A stretch of DNA of 64,000 nt from Bradyrhizobium cytisi. Lineage in GTDB: Bacteria; Pseudomonadota; Alphaproteobacteria; Rhizobiales; Xanthobacteraceae. Below the pieces are notes generated by a model. It did not search any database and was not told the origin of the DNA. It saw only the letters and a list, made by a program, of their open reading frames with translations. This document shows, piece after piece, positions 8,819 to 17,278 of the stretch (its first letter is position 1; every line of letters starts with the position of its first letter). The stretch lies in contig NZ_VSSR01000042.1 of NCBI RefSeq assembly GCF_008123515.1, forward strand, positions 1 to 64,000, in the 5' to 3' direction. The position numbers and the translations under genes were made by a program.

Positions 8819-9094
8819 ATGCTGATCAAGGGACTTATCGTATCGGCAGCGCTGATGGCGCTGGCGCCGGACGCCCTCGCAGGCGAGCAACCAAGCGTGT
8901 TTCGTCGCGCTTCCTGCACGGTCGTCAGGTTCTATGTCGCCAAATATTCCGCTGCGGCCGCAGAGGCATGGGCGCGGTCCAAGGGCGCAACGGAGGCCGA
9001 GATCGAGGCCGCCCGGCGTTGCCTGGCCAATGCGCCTGTCACCGCTCAGGCGAAGGTCCAGCCAACTGTAGCCGCCGGCTGGGCAGGGCAGTAG
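8819..9094 (+). CDS. Small predicted secreted protein
   Basis: This 91-residue protein begins with a clear Sec signal peptide (KGLIVSAALMALAPDALA, with likely cleavage after ALA near residue 21). A short mature part carries two Cys (CTVVRFYVAKYS and RRCLANAP) and an alanine-rich helical middle. No family is recognised. ATG 8819 was chosen because the signal peptide starts there; the frame is open upstream only within the recO region. It lies between recO and parC on the same strand. Confidence 0.65.
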   Translation: MLIKGLIVSAALMALAPDALAGEQPSVFRRASCTVVRFYVAKYSAAAAEAWARSKGATEAEIEAARRCLANAPVTAQAKVQPTVAAGWAGQ

Positions 9095-9154
9095 AAGCCC
9101 GCACGGAACCAATCCATCCTTGCCCGATTCGCTTCCACGGTTTAACCGGGCGGC

Positions 9155-11413
9155 ATGGGAAAACGAATCGTTCCGCCGGAAGAACCGGCCGAAATTCATG
9201 ATGTGCCGCTGCGTGAAGCGCTGGAAGAGCGCTATCTTGCGTACGCGCTCTCTACCATCATGCATCGCGCGCTGCCCGACGCGCGCGACGGCCTGAAGCC
9301 GGTGCACCGGCGCATTCTCTACGGCATGCGCCTGCTCAGGCTGGACCCGGGGTCCGGTTTCAAGAAGTCCGCCAAGATCGTCGGCGACGTGATGGGCTCG
9401 TTCCATCCGCACGGCGACCAGGCGATCTACGATGCCATGGTGCGCCTCGCGCAGGATTTCTCCTCGCGCTACCCGCTGGTCGACGGCCAGGGTAATTTCG
9501 GCAATATCGACGGCGATAATCCGGCCGCCTACCGTTACACCGAAGCGCGCATGACTGATGTCGCGCGGCTTCTGCTCGACGGCATCGACGAGGACGGCGT
9601 CGAGTTCCGTCCCAACTACGATGGCCAGTCGAAAGAGCCGGTGGTTCTGCCGGGTGGCTTTCCGAACCTGCTCGCCAACGGCGCGCAGGGCATCGCGGTC
9701 GGCATGGCGACCTCGATCCCGCCGCACAACGCCGCGGAGCTTTGCGATGCCGCGCTGCATCTGATCGAGAAGCCCGACGCGAAATCCAAGGCGCTTCTGA
9801 AGTGGGTGAAGGGTCCGGATTTCCCGACCGGCGGCATCTGCGTCGATTCCAAGCAGGCCATCGCTGAGGCCTACACCACCGGCCGCGGCTCGTTCCGTGT
9901 TCGCGCCCGATGGGAGCAGGAGGAGGGTACGCGCGGCACCTGGGTCGTCGTCGTCACCGAGATCCCCTTTCTGGTGCAGAAGTCGCGCATGGTCGAGAAG
10001 ATCGCCGAGCTTCTCGACCAGAAGAAGCTGCCTCTGGTTGGCGAGGTCCGCGACGAATCCGCCGAAGACGTGCGTCTTATCATCGAGCCGAAGTCGAAGA
10101 ATGTCGATCCGGCCTTGATGATGGAATCGCTGTTTCGGCTGACCGAGCTGGAAAGCAAGATTCCGCTGAACCTCAACGTGTTGATGAAGGGCCGCATCCC
10201 CAGGGTTGTCGGCCTCGCGGAGTGCCTGCGCGAATGGCTCGACCATCTGCGTGACGTCCTGATCCGCCGCAGCAATTTTCGCAAGACGCAGATCGAGAAC
10301 CGGCTCGAGATCCTCGGCGGTTATCTGATCGCCTTCCTGAACATCGATGAGGTGATCAGGATCATCCGCACCGAGGACGAGCCGAAGCCGGTTCTTATGA
10401 AGACATTCAAGCTTACGGAGGTGCAGGCCGAGGCGATCCTCGATATGCGCCTGCGTCGCCTGCGCAAGCTTGAGGAAATGGAGATCCGTACCGAGGACAA
10501 GGATCTGCGCAAGGAGCTGAAGGGCATCGAGGGACTGCTCGCGTCCGAGCCCGAGCAATGGAAGAAGGTCGCCGAGCAGGTCGGCAAGGTCCGCGACATG
10601 TTCGGACCCAAGACGCCGCTCGGCAAGCGCCGCACCACCTTTGCGGATGCGCCCGAGCACGATCTTGCCGCGATGGAGGAAGCGCTCGTCGAGCGTGAGC
10701 CGGTGACGGTCGTCGTCTCCGACAAGGGCTGGATCCGCACCATGAAGGGCCATGTCGAGGATCTCTCGGGGCTCGCCTTCAAGCAGGACGACAAGCTCGG
10801 CTTCGCCTTCTTCGCGGAGACGACCTCGAAGCTGCTGCTGTTCGCGACCAACGGAAAGTTCTACTCGCTCGATGTCGCGAAACTGCCGGGCGGCCGCGGT
10901 CATGGTGAGCCGATCCGCCAATACATCGACCTCGAGCCGGAGGCCGCTCCTGTCACGCTGTTCGTCAACAAGGGCGGACGCAAATTCCTGGTCGCGAGCC
11001 ACGAGGGCCAGGGCTTTGTCGTCAACGAGGACGATTGCGTCGGCACCACCAAGAAGGGCAAGCAGGTCCTCAACGTCGACATGCCGAACGAGGCGCGCAC
11101 GGTCACCGAGGTGATCGGCGATACCGTCGCGGTGATCGGCGAGAACCGCAAGATGCTGATCTTCCCGCTCGACCAGGTGCCGGAGATGGCGCGTGGCCGC
11201 GGCGTGAGGCTGCAAAAATACAAGGACGGCGGCCTTTCTGACATCGCTGTCTTCGAGGCCAAGGCGGGCCTTACGTGGAAGGACTCGGCGGGGCGCGAAT
11301 TCTCGGCGACCATGAAGGAGCTCGCCGAATGGCAAGGCACCCGCGCCGACGCCGGCCGCCTGCCGCCGAAGGGTTTCCCGAAGTCGAACAAGTTCGGCAG
11401 GGTGATCGGGTAG
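9155..11413 (+). CDS. parC: DNA topoisomerase IV subunit A
   Basis: ParC is the cleaving subunit of topoisomerase IV, which decatenates daughter chromosomes. The N-terminus resembles GyrA/ParC (LREALEERYLAYALSTIMHR, then GLKPVHRRILYGM). Tyr128 in AAYRYTEARM is the expected DNA-linking tyrosine. The position matching the quinolone-resistance serine in HPHGDS is Gln89 here (HPHGDQAIYDAM). The C-terminal part has only degenerate beta-propeller blades, and the 752-residue length fits ParC better than the longer GyrA. The partner parE is not in the window. Confidence 0.94.
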   Translation: MGKRIVPPEEPAEIHDVPLREALEERYLAYALSTIMHRALPDARDGLKPVHRRILYGMRLLRLDPGSGFKKSAKIVGDVMGSFHPHGDQAIYDAMVRLAQDFSSRYPLVDGQGNFGNIDGDNPAAYRYTEARMTDVARLLLDGIDEDGVEFRPNYDGQSKEPVVLPGGFPNLLANGAQGIAVGMATSIPPHNAAELCDAALHLIEKPDAKSKALLKWVKGPDFPTGGICVDSKQAIAEAYTTGRGSFRVRARWEQEEGTRGTWVVVVTEIPFLVQKSRMVEKIAELLDQKKLPLVGEVRDESAEDVRLIIEPKSKNVDPALMMESLFRLTELESKIPLNLNVLMKGRIPRVVGLAECLREWLDHLRDVLIRRSNFRKTQIENRLEILGGYLIAFLNIDEVIRIIRTEDEPKPVLMKTFKLTEVQAEAILDMRLRRLRKLEEMEIRTEDKDLRKELKGIEGLLASEPEQWKKVAEQVGKVRDMFGPKTPLGKRRTTFADAPEHDLAAMEEALVEREPVTVVVSDKGWIRTMKGHVEDLSGLAFKQDDKLGFAFFAETTSKLLLFATNGKFYSLDVAKLPGGRGHGEPIRQYIDLEPEAAPVTLFVNKGGRKFLVASHEGQGFVVNEDDCVGTTKKGKQVLNVDMPNEARTVTEVIGDTVAVIGENRKMLIFPLDQVPEMARGRGVRLQKYKDGGLSDIAVFEAKAGLTWKDSAGREFSATMKELAEWQGTRADAGRLPPKGFPKSNKFGRVIG

Positions 11414-12387
11414 GGCGGCTCTCGCCTCCTCGTCATTGCGAGCGCAGCGAAGCAATCCAGAATCTTTCCGCGGAGACAGTCTGGATTGCTTCGCGCCGCT
11501 CGCAATGACGGAGCAAGCGGCGAGACTGTCGCCCTCCAATTCACATTTCAAACAGCAGACACATCTTTGCATTCTCGCGGCGCCTTTCGCCCGAGTTTTG
11601 TCTCGCAAGCGCTCTCGTGGAGACGAGGGCGCAGGGAAGGCCGGGCGCCGGCTGGCACCCGCAAGGTCCGTGCGCCATAGAAATGCACACGGGGTGGACC
11701 GCAGGTTCGCCGGATCACCCGGCCTTCCCTGCGCGATGGTTTTAACGTGTCCTTCGTGCTCTCCCCGGGGAGCGATGCACTATTGCCCCCGTCGCCCTGC
11801 AGATGACCGATGCGCGTGCCCGGTCGGGCCGCAACGTCGCCGCAGGACTTGACGCACAGGCTCCGGGCGTCAGGACCACACGACTTATTCGTCCGCGCAC
11901 GTCTTCGCTGGAACTCCGGGAGCGCTTGTGCTCACGCCCGGAGCCATGCGAAGACGCTGTCAGCGTCGTGTCGTAGGCACGACGATCATTGCTCACGGCC
12001 AAGGCCGCCCTGCAATGCCGCTCGCGCCCGACGCCGTCGCGTCCATCGCTGCCTGGCCCGCGGTTCGTGACGATCGCGATCCGCCCCTTGTCGAAGGCCA
12101 GGGTGTTTCGCTTGTACGCGAAATCAGAATTTCGGTAAAGTGGAATATTTTGCCTGGCGGGACTTGACGCGTGAGCTCATGCCGAGCACAGCTGTTTTGC
12201 CCGACGGGCAACGATCCATGGGGCGTTGTGACGAGTACGTTGAGGACGGTTCTGATGAACGGCAGTTTCAGAGCCATTGCGGGACTTGAGGCGCCGATAC
12301 AACTTGCGCCGGAGCGCCCAAGCTCAGATGCGAGGACGAGCGGCCACAGGCGACCTTGAATATGTGTAGGCCAAGTCTGCATCCTGC
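11414..12387. repeat. 974-base non-coding region built from repeats
   Basis: Nothing here codes convincingly. At 11431-11510 a long inverted repeat has CGTCATTGCGAGCGCAGCGA on one side and CGCCGCTCGCAATGACG on the other. A second inverted pair, CGTCTTCGC at 11900 and GCGAAGACG at 11948, leads straight into GACGCTG-T-CAGCGTC at 11953-11967. TTTTGCCCGACGGGCAA near 12192 is a further short palindrome. The fragments GLPCAMV and FVSQALSWRRGRREGRAPAG read like the shared spurious ORFs that recur in Bradyrhizobium annotations, which points to a dispersed repeat and not to genes. Confidence 0.6.
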
Positions 12388-12672
12388 CTAAGATGCGATA
12401 AGCATGTCGAGCCACAACAAGAACGCCAATACAGCTACCAACACCACGAATGCAACGCCCAGCCACAGAGATCTCCGCCACGAAGCGTAATACTCCTTTG
12501 AGAATTGGCCAGGCAGGGGGACCCGAAGCGAAAACAGGCTGCTGCGTCGATCCCACCACTCGCCGGCTCTGAAAAACGCCGTTCCGATTCCAAGAGCGAA
12601 AACTACGACAGCGCATCCGAGGTCCGCAAACATCAATAAATGAAGAACGTCGTGCAGCACTTCGCGAACCAT
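12388..12672 (-). CDS. Small two-span membrane protein, unknown function
   Basis: The 94-residue product starts MVREVLHDVLHLLMFADLG and has hydrophobic segments at about 9-32 and 70-92, separated by a basic, aromatic loop (EWWDRRSSLF, EYYASWRRS). No family is recognised. It lies alone between the repeat region and chrA, on the chrA strand, with no clear ribosome binding site. Orphan status makes the call moderate. Confidence 0.5.
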   Translation of the reverse strand: MVREVLHDVLHLLMFADLGCAVVVFALGIGTAFFRAGEWWDRRSSLFSLRVPLPGQFSKEYYASWRRSLWLGVAFVVLVAVLAFLLWLDMLIAS

Positions 12673-12805
12673 ACGATCAACCCTAGCTCGTCTCCGTCGG
12701 CGCGCTCATATTAGACAACGCCAGCAGTGTCGCCAATTGGCCCATCGGCGCCGTGGCGGCGCACCGCGTAGAGGCCCGCTCTACCCATCCTACGGGCTCT
12801 AGGTT

Positions 12806-14191
12806 CTAGATCACTCCCGCCGTCCGCAGCGCCACACCCGCCGCGCAGCTGCCCCCGAGCACCGTCAGCATCCCGAGCTTGAAGCGGAAGATCGCGGTTG
12901 CGGCCGCGATCGACAGCACGAGCGCGGGCACATCGACGCTCCCCAGCACCGGCCTGTCGAAATCCAGCGGGAATGCGTGCACCGGCACGGTGTCGCGGAA
13001 CAGCGTGTGCAGCGCGAACCAGATCGAGAGGTTGAGGATCACGCCGACGACGGCCGCGGTGATTGCGCCGAGCGCGCTGGCGAGGCCGGTATTGCCGCGC
13101 AAGCGCTCGATGTAGGGGGCTCCGACGAAGATCCAGAGGAAGCAGGGCGTGAACGTGACCCAGGTCGCGAGCAATCCGCCGAGCGTTGCGGCGAGCATTG
13201 GCGACAGGCCGCTTGGGTCGCGATAGGCCGCCATGAAGCCGACGAACTGGAGCACCATGATCAGCGGCCCGGGCGTGGTCTCGGCCATGCCGAGGCCGTC
13301 GAGCATCTCGTCCGGCTTGAGCCAGTGATAATGCTCGACCGCCTGCTGGGCGACATAAGCCAGCACCGCATAGGCGCCGCCGAAGGTGACCAGCGCCATT
13401 TTTGAGAAGAACAGCGCGATCTGGCTGAACACGCTGGCCTGTCCGAGGGCCAGAAGGAGCGCGATCACCGGCACCAGCCAGAGCGCCAGCCACAACGCGC
13501 CGACGCGGATCGTGCGGCCGGTGTCGGGGCGGACGTGATCGGGCACGGCTTCGCCGAGCATGCTGTCGATCAAGGCGCCGTTGCCGCCGTTGCCGTGACC
13601 GGCCGGCGCGAACTCGGGACGGCCCTGTTTGGCGCCGACATAGCCGATCGCGCCGGCGGCGATGATGATGATGGGGAAGGGCACCGCGAAGAAGAAGATG
13701 GCGACGAAGGCGATTGCGGCGAGCGCGATCATGATGCGGTTCTTTAGCGCGCGCTTGCCGACCCGCACCACAGCCTCGACGACGATGGCGAGCACGGCGG
13801 CCTTCAGCCCGAAGAACAGCGCCTCGACGAAGCTGACATTGCCGAAGGCGGCGTAGACGTAGCTCAGGCCCATGATGGCGATGATGCCGGGCAGAATGAA
13901 TAGTCCGCCCGCCATTAGTCCGCCCGCGGTTCGGTGCATCAACCAGCCGACATAAGTCGCGAGTTGTTGCGCCTCCGGTCCGGGCAGCAGCATGCAGTAG
14001 TTCAGCGCATGCAGAAAGCGGCCCTCGGAGATCCAGTTCTTCTCTTCGACCAGGATCCGATGCATCACCGCGATCTGGCCCGCGGGCCCGCCAAAACTTA
14101 GGCAGGCGACGCGGAGCCAAACGCGAAAGGCCTCGCCGAAGCTGATGCCGTGACCGGCATCAGCTCCTGCTTGGGCATTACGGATATCCAT
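12806..14191 (-). CDS. chrA: Chromate efflux transporter ChrA (long form)
   Basis: ChrA exports chromate across the inner membrane. The 461-residue protein carries two homologous CHR halves. The first has FRVWLRVACLSFGGPAGQIA near residue 20 and MLLPGPEAQQLATYVGW; the second has FFSKMALVTFGGAYAVLAYV near residue 270 and AETTPGPLIMVLQFVGF. Around ten to twelve hydrophobic segments are visible. The start MDIRNAQAG at 14191 shares its first base with the chrB stop (TGATG), so the two are translationally coupled. The longer in-frame extension lies inside chrB. Confidence 0.93.
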   Translation of the reverse strand: MDIRNAQAGADAGHGISFGEAFRVWLRVACLSFGGPAGQIAVMHRILVEEKNWISEGRFLHALNYCMLLPGPEAQQLATYVGWLMHRTAGGLMAGGLFILPGIIAIMGLSYVYAAFGNVSFVEALFFGLKAAVLAIVVEAVVRVGKRALKNRIMIALAAIAFVAIFFFAVPFPIIIIAAGAIGYVGAKQGRPEFAPAGHGNGGNGALIDSMLGEAVPDHVRPDTGRTIRVGALWLALWLVPVIALLLALGQASVFSQIALFFSKMALVTFGGAYAVLAYVAQQAVEHYHWLKPDEMLDGLGMAETTPGPLIMVLQFVGFMAAYRDPSGLSPMLAATLGGLLATWVTFTPCFLWIFVGAPYIERLRGNTGLASALGAITAAVVGVILNLSIWFALHTLFRDTVPVHAFPLDFDRPVLGSVDVPALVLSIAAATAIFRFKLGMLTVLGGSCAAGVALRTAGVI

Positions 14192-15009
14192 CACGCCTTC
14201 GCCTTGTTGGTCGGCCAGTTGTGAGTTTCTCCGGTCGCATCGCGGCACCAGCGATAGAAGGCGTCGTAGAGCAGCATGCCGGCCTCGAGCTGGTCGAGAT
14301 CGTCATCATACATCCGCGACAGCCCGAGGGATGCCGCGAGCAGGCCGGGCGCCTCCGGCGCGAGATCCGGCCGCGCGGTGTCGGCGCCGCGCACCAGCGT
14401 GGCGAGCCGCAGCAGCGCCGGCGTGGCAATGCCGAACTCCTCGATCATGACATCGAAGGTGCAGAGCTCGCCGCGGTGGCTCCAGAACACGTTCTCGATG
14501 TCGAAGGGGGCGCCGTTGAAGCGCTCACCGACCGCGACCACCTCGGATGGTGCAACAAACAAGAACACCGCATTGGGATCGACGAAGCGGCGGATCAGCC
14601 AGGGACAGGCGATGCGGTCGACCTTGGGCCGCGCCCGCGTCACCCAGACGGTGCGGCCTTTCGCATCGCGTGGCGGCAGCTTGCGGGTATCGACGAGCGG
14701 CAGGTTTGCCGCCTTCCAGCCCTCGAAGCCGCCTTCCAGCGTCTCGGCCCGGACGCCGAGTTGCCTGAGCCAGGCCGCGGTGCCCTGCGCAAGCTTTTCG
14801 CCGCGAAAGCATGACACGATCGCGGAGCGGCCGGCGAAGGCGGTACCCCACTCAGCAACATTCTCATGGTTCAGCTTGATCGAGCCGGGGATCAGCCGCC
14901 GGTCAGCGGCAAAATCCTCCTCGGTGCGGACATCGATCAGAGCAGGGGCGTTGGCCGTGCCGATCAGGCGCGCCAGCTTGTCGGATGATATGGTCGTGAA
15001 ACTTGACAT
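14191..15009 (-). CDS. chrB: Rhodanese-ChrB fusion protein, chromate resistance
   Basis: Residues 1-95 form a rhodanese-like domain (APALIDVRTEEDFAADRRL, then IVSCFRGEKLAQ with the expected reactive Cys). Residues 115-270 are a ChrB-type domain (RIACPWLIRRFVDPNAVFLF, ENVFWSHRGELCTFD). ChrB proteins are linked to chromate sensing or resistance beside ChrA. ATG 15009 is preceded by GAGGA eight bases away; the longer ORF start lacks this. The divergent space to 15260 should contain the promoter. Whether this rhodanese form is a regulator or an enzyme is unclear. Confidence 0.85.
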   Translation of the reverse strand: MSSFTTISSDKLARLIGTANAPALIDVRTEEDFAADRRLIPGSIKLNHENVAEWGTAFAGRSAIVSCFRGEKLAQGTAAWLRQLGVRAETLEGGFEGWKAANLPLVDTRKLPPRDAKGRTVWVTRARPKVDRIACPWLIRRFVDPNAVFLFVAPSEVVAVGERFNGAPFDIENVFWSHRGELCTFDVMIEEFGIATPALLRLATLVRGADTARPDLAPEAPGLLAASLGLSRMYDDDLDQLEAGMLLYDAFYRWCRDATGETHNWPTNKAKA

Positions 15010-15260
15010 GATGCGTCCTCGCATAAAGCAAACGGGACGCGATACTTGGGCATGTCGCCTCGTGGGGAGATCGCTCAAATCCCCATGGCGCTGATTACAG
15101 CGAAATCGCGCCACGCTGTCAATCGCCGGTTTCATTGGTACTGAGCGTTCGAAAGATATGTGGCTCGGGCCTATACTGGCCGGGTGGAAGCGGAATTCTG
15201 CGGCAGGGGCGGGGTTGATCCTCGGTCGCAGCTAGTAGGCGCTGCCAGGGAGGACCAAGG

Positions 15261-16085
15261 ATGACACGCAAGATCACGCTCGCTCTCGCCGTTGCCGCAT
15301 TCGCGCTGTCCGCCCAGGCTGCGTTCGCGCAAAAGCCGGCTGTCGAGAGACTCTACATCATCAATTGCGGTGAGGGTGTTGCCGGGGACATCGGGCGCTG
15401 GTCACCCGGAGTGAACGAAGGCCAGTCGATGGATTTCGTCGACACCTGCTATCTCATCAAGCATAGCCAGGGCTGGTTCCTGTGGGACACCGGCATCCCC
15501 GACGCCGTCGCCGCGATGCCGAACGGGCTTGCGCCTGCCGATCCGAAGGCCGTGACCTGGAAGCGGCCGAAGACGCTCGCAGTCCAGCTCGAGCAGATCG
15601 GCGTCAAGCCCACCGACATCAAGGCGATGGGCGTCTCGCATACGCACCCCGATCACATTGGTAATGTCGAGATGTTTCCGCAAGCGACGCTCTACGTGCA
15701 GAAGGCCGAATATGACTGGCCGGGTGCCAACAACGAGCCGCGCTTCAAGCCGTCGCATCCGGTCGAGCTGCTCGCGGGCGACAAGGACGTGTTCGGCGAC
15801 GGCAGCATCACCATCCTTTCGACGCCCGGTCACACGCCGGGGCACCAGTCGCTGCTGGTGAAATTGCCGAAGACCGGGGCGGTCGTGCTTTCCGGCGACG
15901 CTGTCCACTTCAAGAGCAATTGGGAGGCCCGGCGCGTTCCCGTCAACAATGTCAGCAAGGACCAGTCGGTCGCCTCGATGCAGAAGATCGCCGACACGCT
16001 CGACAAGGAGAAGGGGCAGCTCTGGATCAACCACGACAAGGCCCAGCGCGACAGCCAGAAGATGTCGCCGGAGTTTTATGAATAG
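15261..16085 (+). CDS. Exported metallo-beta-lactamase-fold protein, AHL-lactonase-like
   Basis: The 274-residue protein starts with a Sec signal peptide (ITLALAVAAFALSAQAAFAQ, cleavage near residue 23). The metal site is complete: SHTHPDHIGN with His127, His129, Asp131 and His132, then TPGHTPGH with His191, and SGDAVH with Asp213. This order and spacing match N-acyl-homoserine lactonase family enzymes (AttM/AiiA group). The signal peptide puts it in the periplasm, unlike classic cytoplasmic AiiA. Substrate is not provable from sequence; another lactone or ester is possible. GGGAGG lies before the ATG. Confidence 0.8.
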   Translation: MTRKITLALAVAAFALSAQAAFAQKPAVERLYIINCGEGVAGDIGRWSPGVNEGQSMDFVDTCYLIKHSQGWFLWDTGIPDAVAAMPNGLAPADPKAVTWKRPKTLAVQLEQIGVKPTDIKAMGVSHTHPDHIGNVEMFPQATLYVQKAEYDWPGANNEPRFKPSHPVELLAGDKDVFGDGSITILSTPGHTPGHQSLLVKLPKTGAVVLSGDAVHFKSNWEARRVPVNNVSKDQSVASMQKIADTLDKEKGQLWINHDKAQRDSQKMSPEFYE

Positions 16086-16102
16086 CTTCGCCGGCGACCC
16101 TG

Positions 16103-17059
16103 TTGCCACCAAGGTGGCAGCAGGGATGTGCTAGCCGCCTCCAGAAGCTCCGGGACGGGAGGCGAAGCGCGGGGGAAGGGCTCGGGGTCGCGATCGCTCT
16201 GGCGTCAAGCAGCATTGGCGGCACGGCGGCTGCGATCACCCGCTATCTCGTTGTCGGCGCCGATCCAGTCATGCTAGCGATCCTGCGCTGGGGGATCGGC
16301 TTTCTGTGCCTGCTGCCGTGTGCGCTGCTGCTCCGTGTGCGCTGGCCGCAGCGCGCGGACTGGCCGGCCGTGATGGCGCTCGGCATCTGCTTCTTCGGCC
16401 TGTTCTTCATCCTCTACAATATTGCAGTCTCTTACACGACTGCCGCGCGCGCCAGTCTGGCGCTGGCGACGCTGCCGCTCCACACCATGGTCGTCGGTGC
16501 GATCCTTGGCGTGGAACGGCTGACGGCGCGCAAGATCGGCGGCGTCGGCATTGCCGTGCTCGGCGTTGCCGCGGCATTGGCGGCTGGCCTGGCGCAGAGC
16601 CCGCCGGGCGCCTGGCGCGGCGAGCTGATCATGACCGGCGCGGTGTTCTGCATGGCCTTCTACAACGTGCTGGCGCGACCGCTCATGCAGCGCTCGAGTG
16701 CGCTCGGCTTTCTGACGGTCGGCATGGGCGCGGGCGCTGCGGTGCTGGTGATCGTGGGCCTTGCGAAGGGCAGCTTTGCCGCGCTCGACCATTTCACGAC
16801 GGCGCAATGGATCGCCGGAATCTATCTCGGCGCAGGCGGCGGCGCGCTCGCCTTCATCCTCTGGGTCATAGCGCTGGCGCGCGCGACGCCAACACGCGTT
16901 GCCAACACCATGACGGTCAATCCGATCGCGGCGACCTTGCTGGCGGCACTACTGATCGGCGAGCCGATCACGCCGAATCTCCTGATCGGGCTGGTCGCCG
17001 TATTCGCCGGCATCTGGATCGCGACCACCCAGCCGAACCGGCCTAGCTCTCCGGCTTAG
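16103..17059 (+). CDS. EamA/DMT-family permease
   Basis: This roughly 318-residue protein has about ten hydrophobic segments in two EamA repeats, with the usual phrases SYTTAARASLALATLPLHTMV in the first half and NTMTVNPIAATLLAALLIGEP in the second. Such transporters move amino acids or other metabolites; the substrate cannot be given. The only early in-frame start is a TTG at 16103, so the true start is uncertain. It follows the lactonase-like gene by 17 bases and probably shares its transcript. Its end overlaps the convergent small gene by four bases. Confidence 0.8.
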   Translation: MPPRWQQGCASRLQKLRDGRRSAGEGLGVAIALASSSIGGTAAAITRYLVVGADPVMLAILRWGIGFLCLLPCALLLRVRWPQRADWPAVMALGICFFGLFFILYNIAVSYTTAARASLALATLPLHTMVVGAILGVERLTARKIGGVGIAVLGVAAALAAGLAQSPPGAWRGELIMTGAVFCMAFYNVLARPLMQRSSALGFLTVGMGAGAAVLVIVGLAKGSFAALDHFTTAQWIAGIYLGAGGGALAFILWVIALARATPTRVANTMTVNPIAATLLAALLIGEPITPNLLIGLVAVFAGIWIATTQPNRPSSPA

Positions 17060-17247
17060 CTTTTCGGCGCAGTGACCGTCGGCGGGCTCGTGTCCGGCGT
17101 CTTCTTCGGCTTTAGCGTGCCGGCATAGAAGGAGACGAGCCAGACCAGGATGATGGCGAGGAGATAGACGCCCCAGGCCTGCGGAGGCGTGATGGCCCAG
17201 CGCAGGAGGCCTTGGAACGTGCGGGGCGGGCTTTTGTCGTCGGTCAT
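17056..17247 (-). CDS. Small single-span membrane protein
   Basis: The 63-residue product has one hydrophobic segment at about 26-44 (WGVYLLAIILVWLVSFYAG) and a Lys/Pro/Thr-rich C-terminal tail. No function is recognised. It lies downstream of the MFS gene on the same strand, 31 bases away, and may be an accessory protein of that operon. Confidence 0.55.
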   Translation of the reverse strand: MTDDKSPPRTFQGLLRWAITPPQAWGVYLLAIILVWLVSFYAGTLKPKKTPDTSPPTVTAPKS

Positions 17248-17278
17248 GGTGCGCTTGTGCGCGAAAGCGCAGGCTCGG

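Noticed and set aside
11810..12070. Short plus-strand ORFs in the region after parC
   Set aside because: They lie over inverted repeats in several frames at once and resemble spurious ORFs from dispersed repeats.
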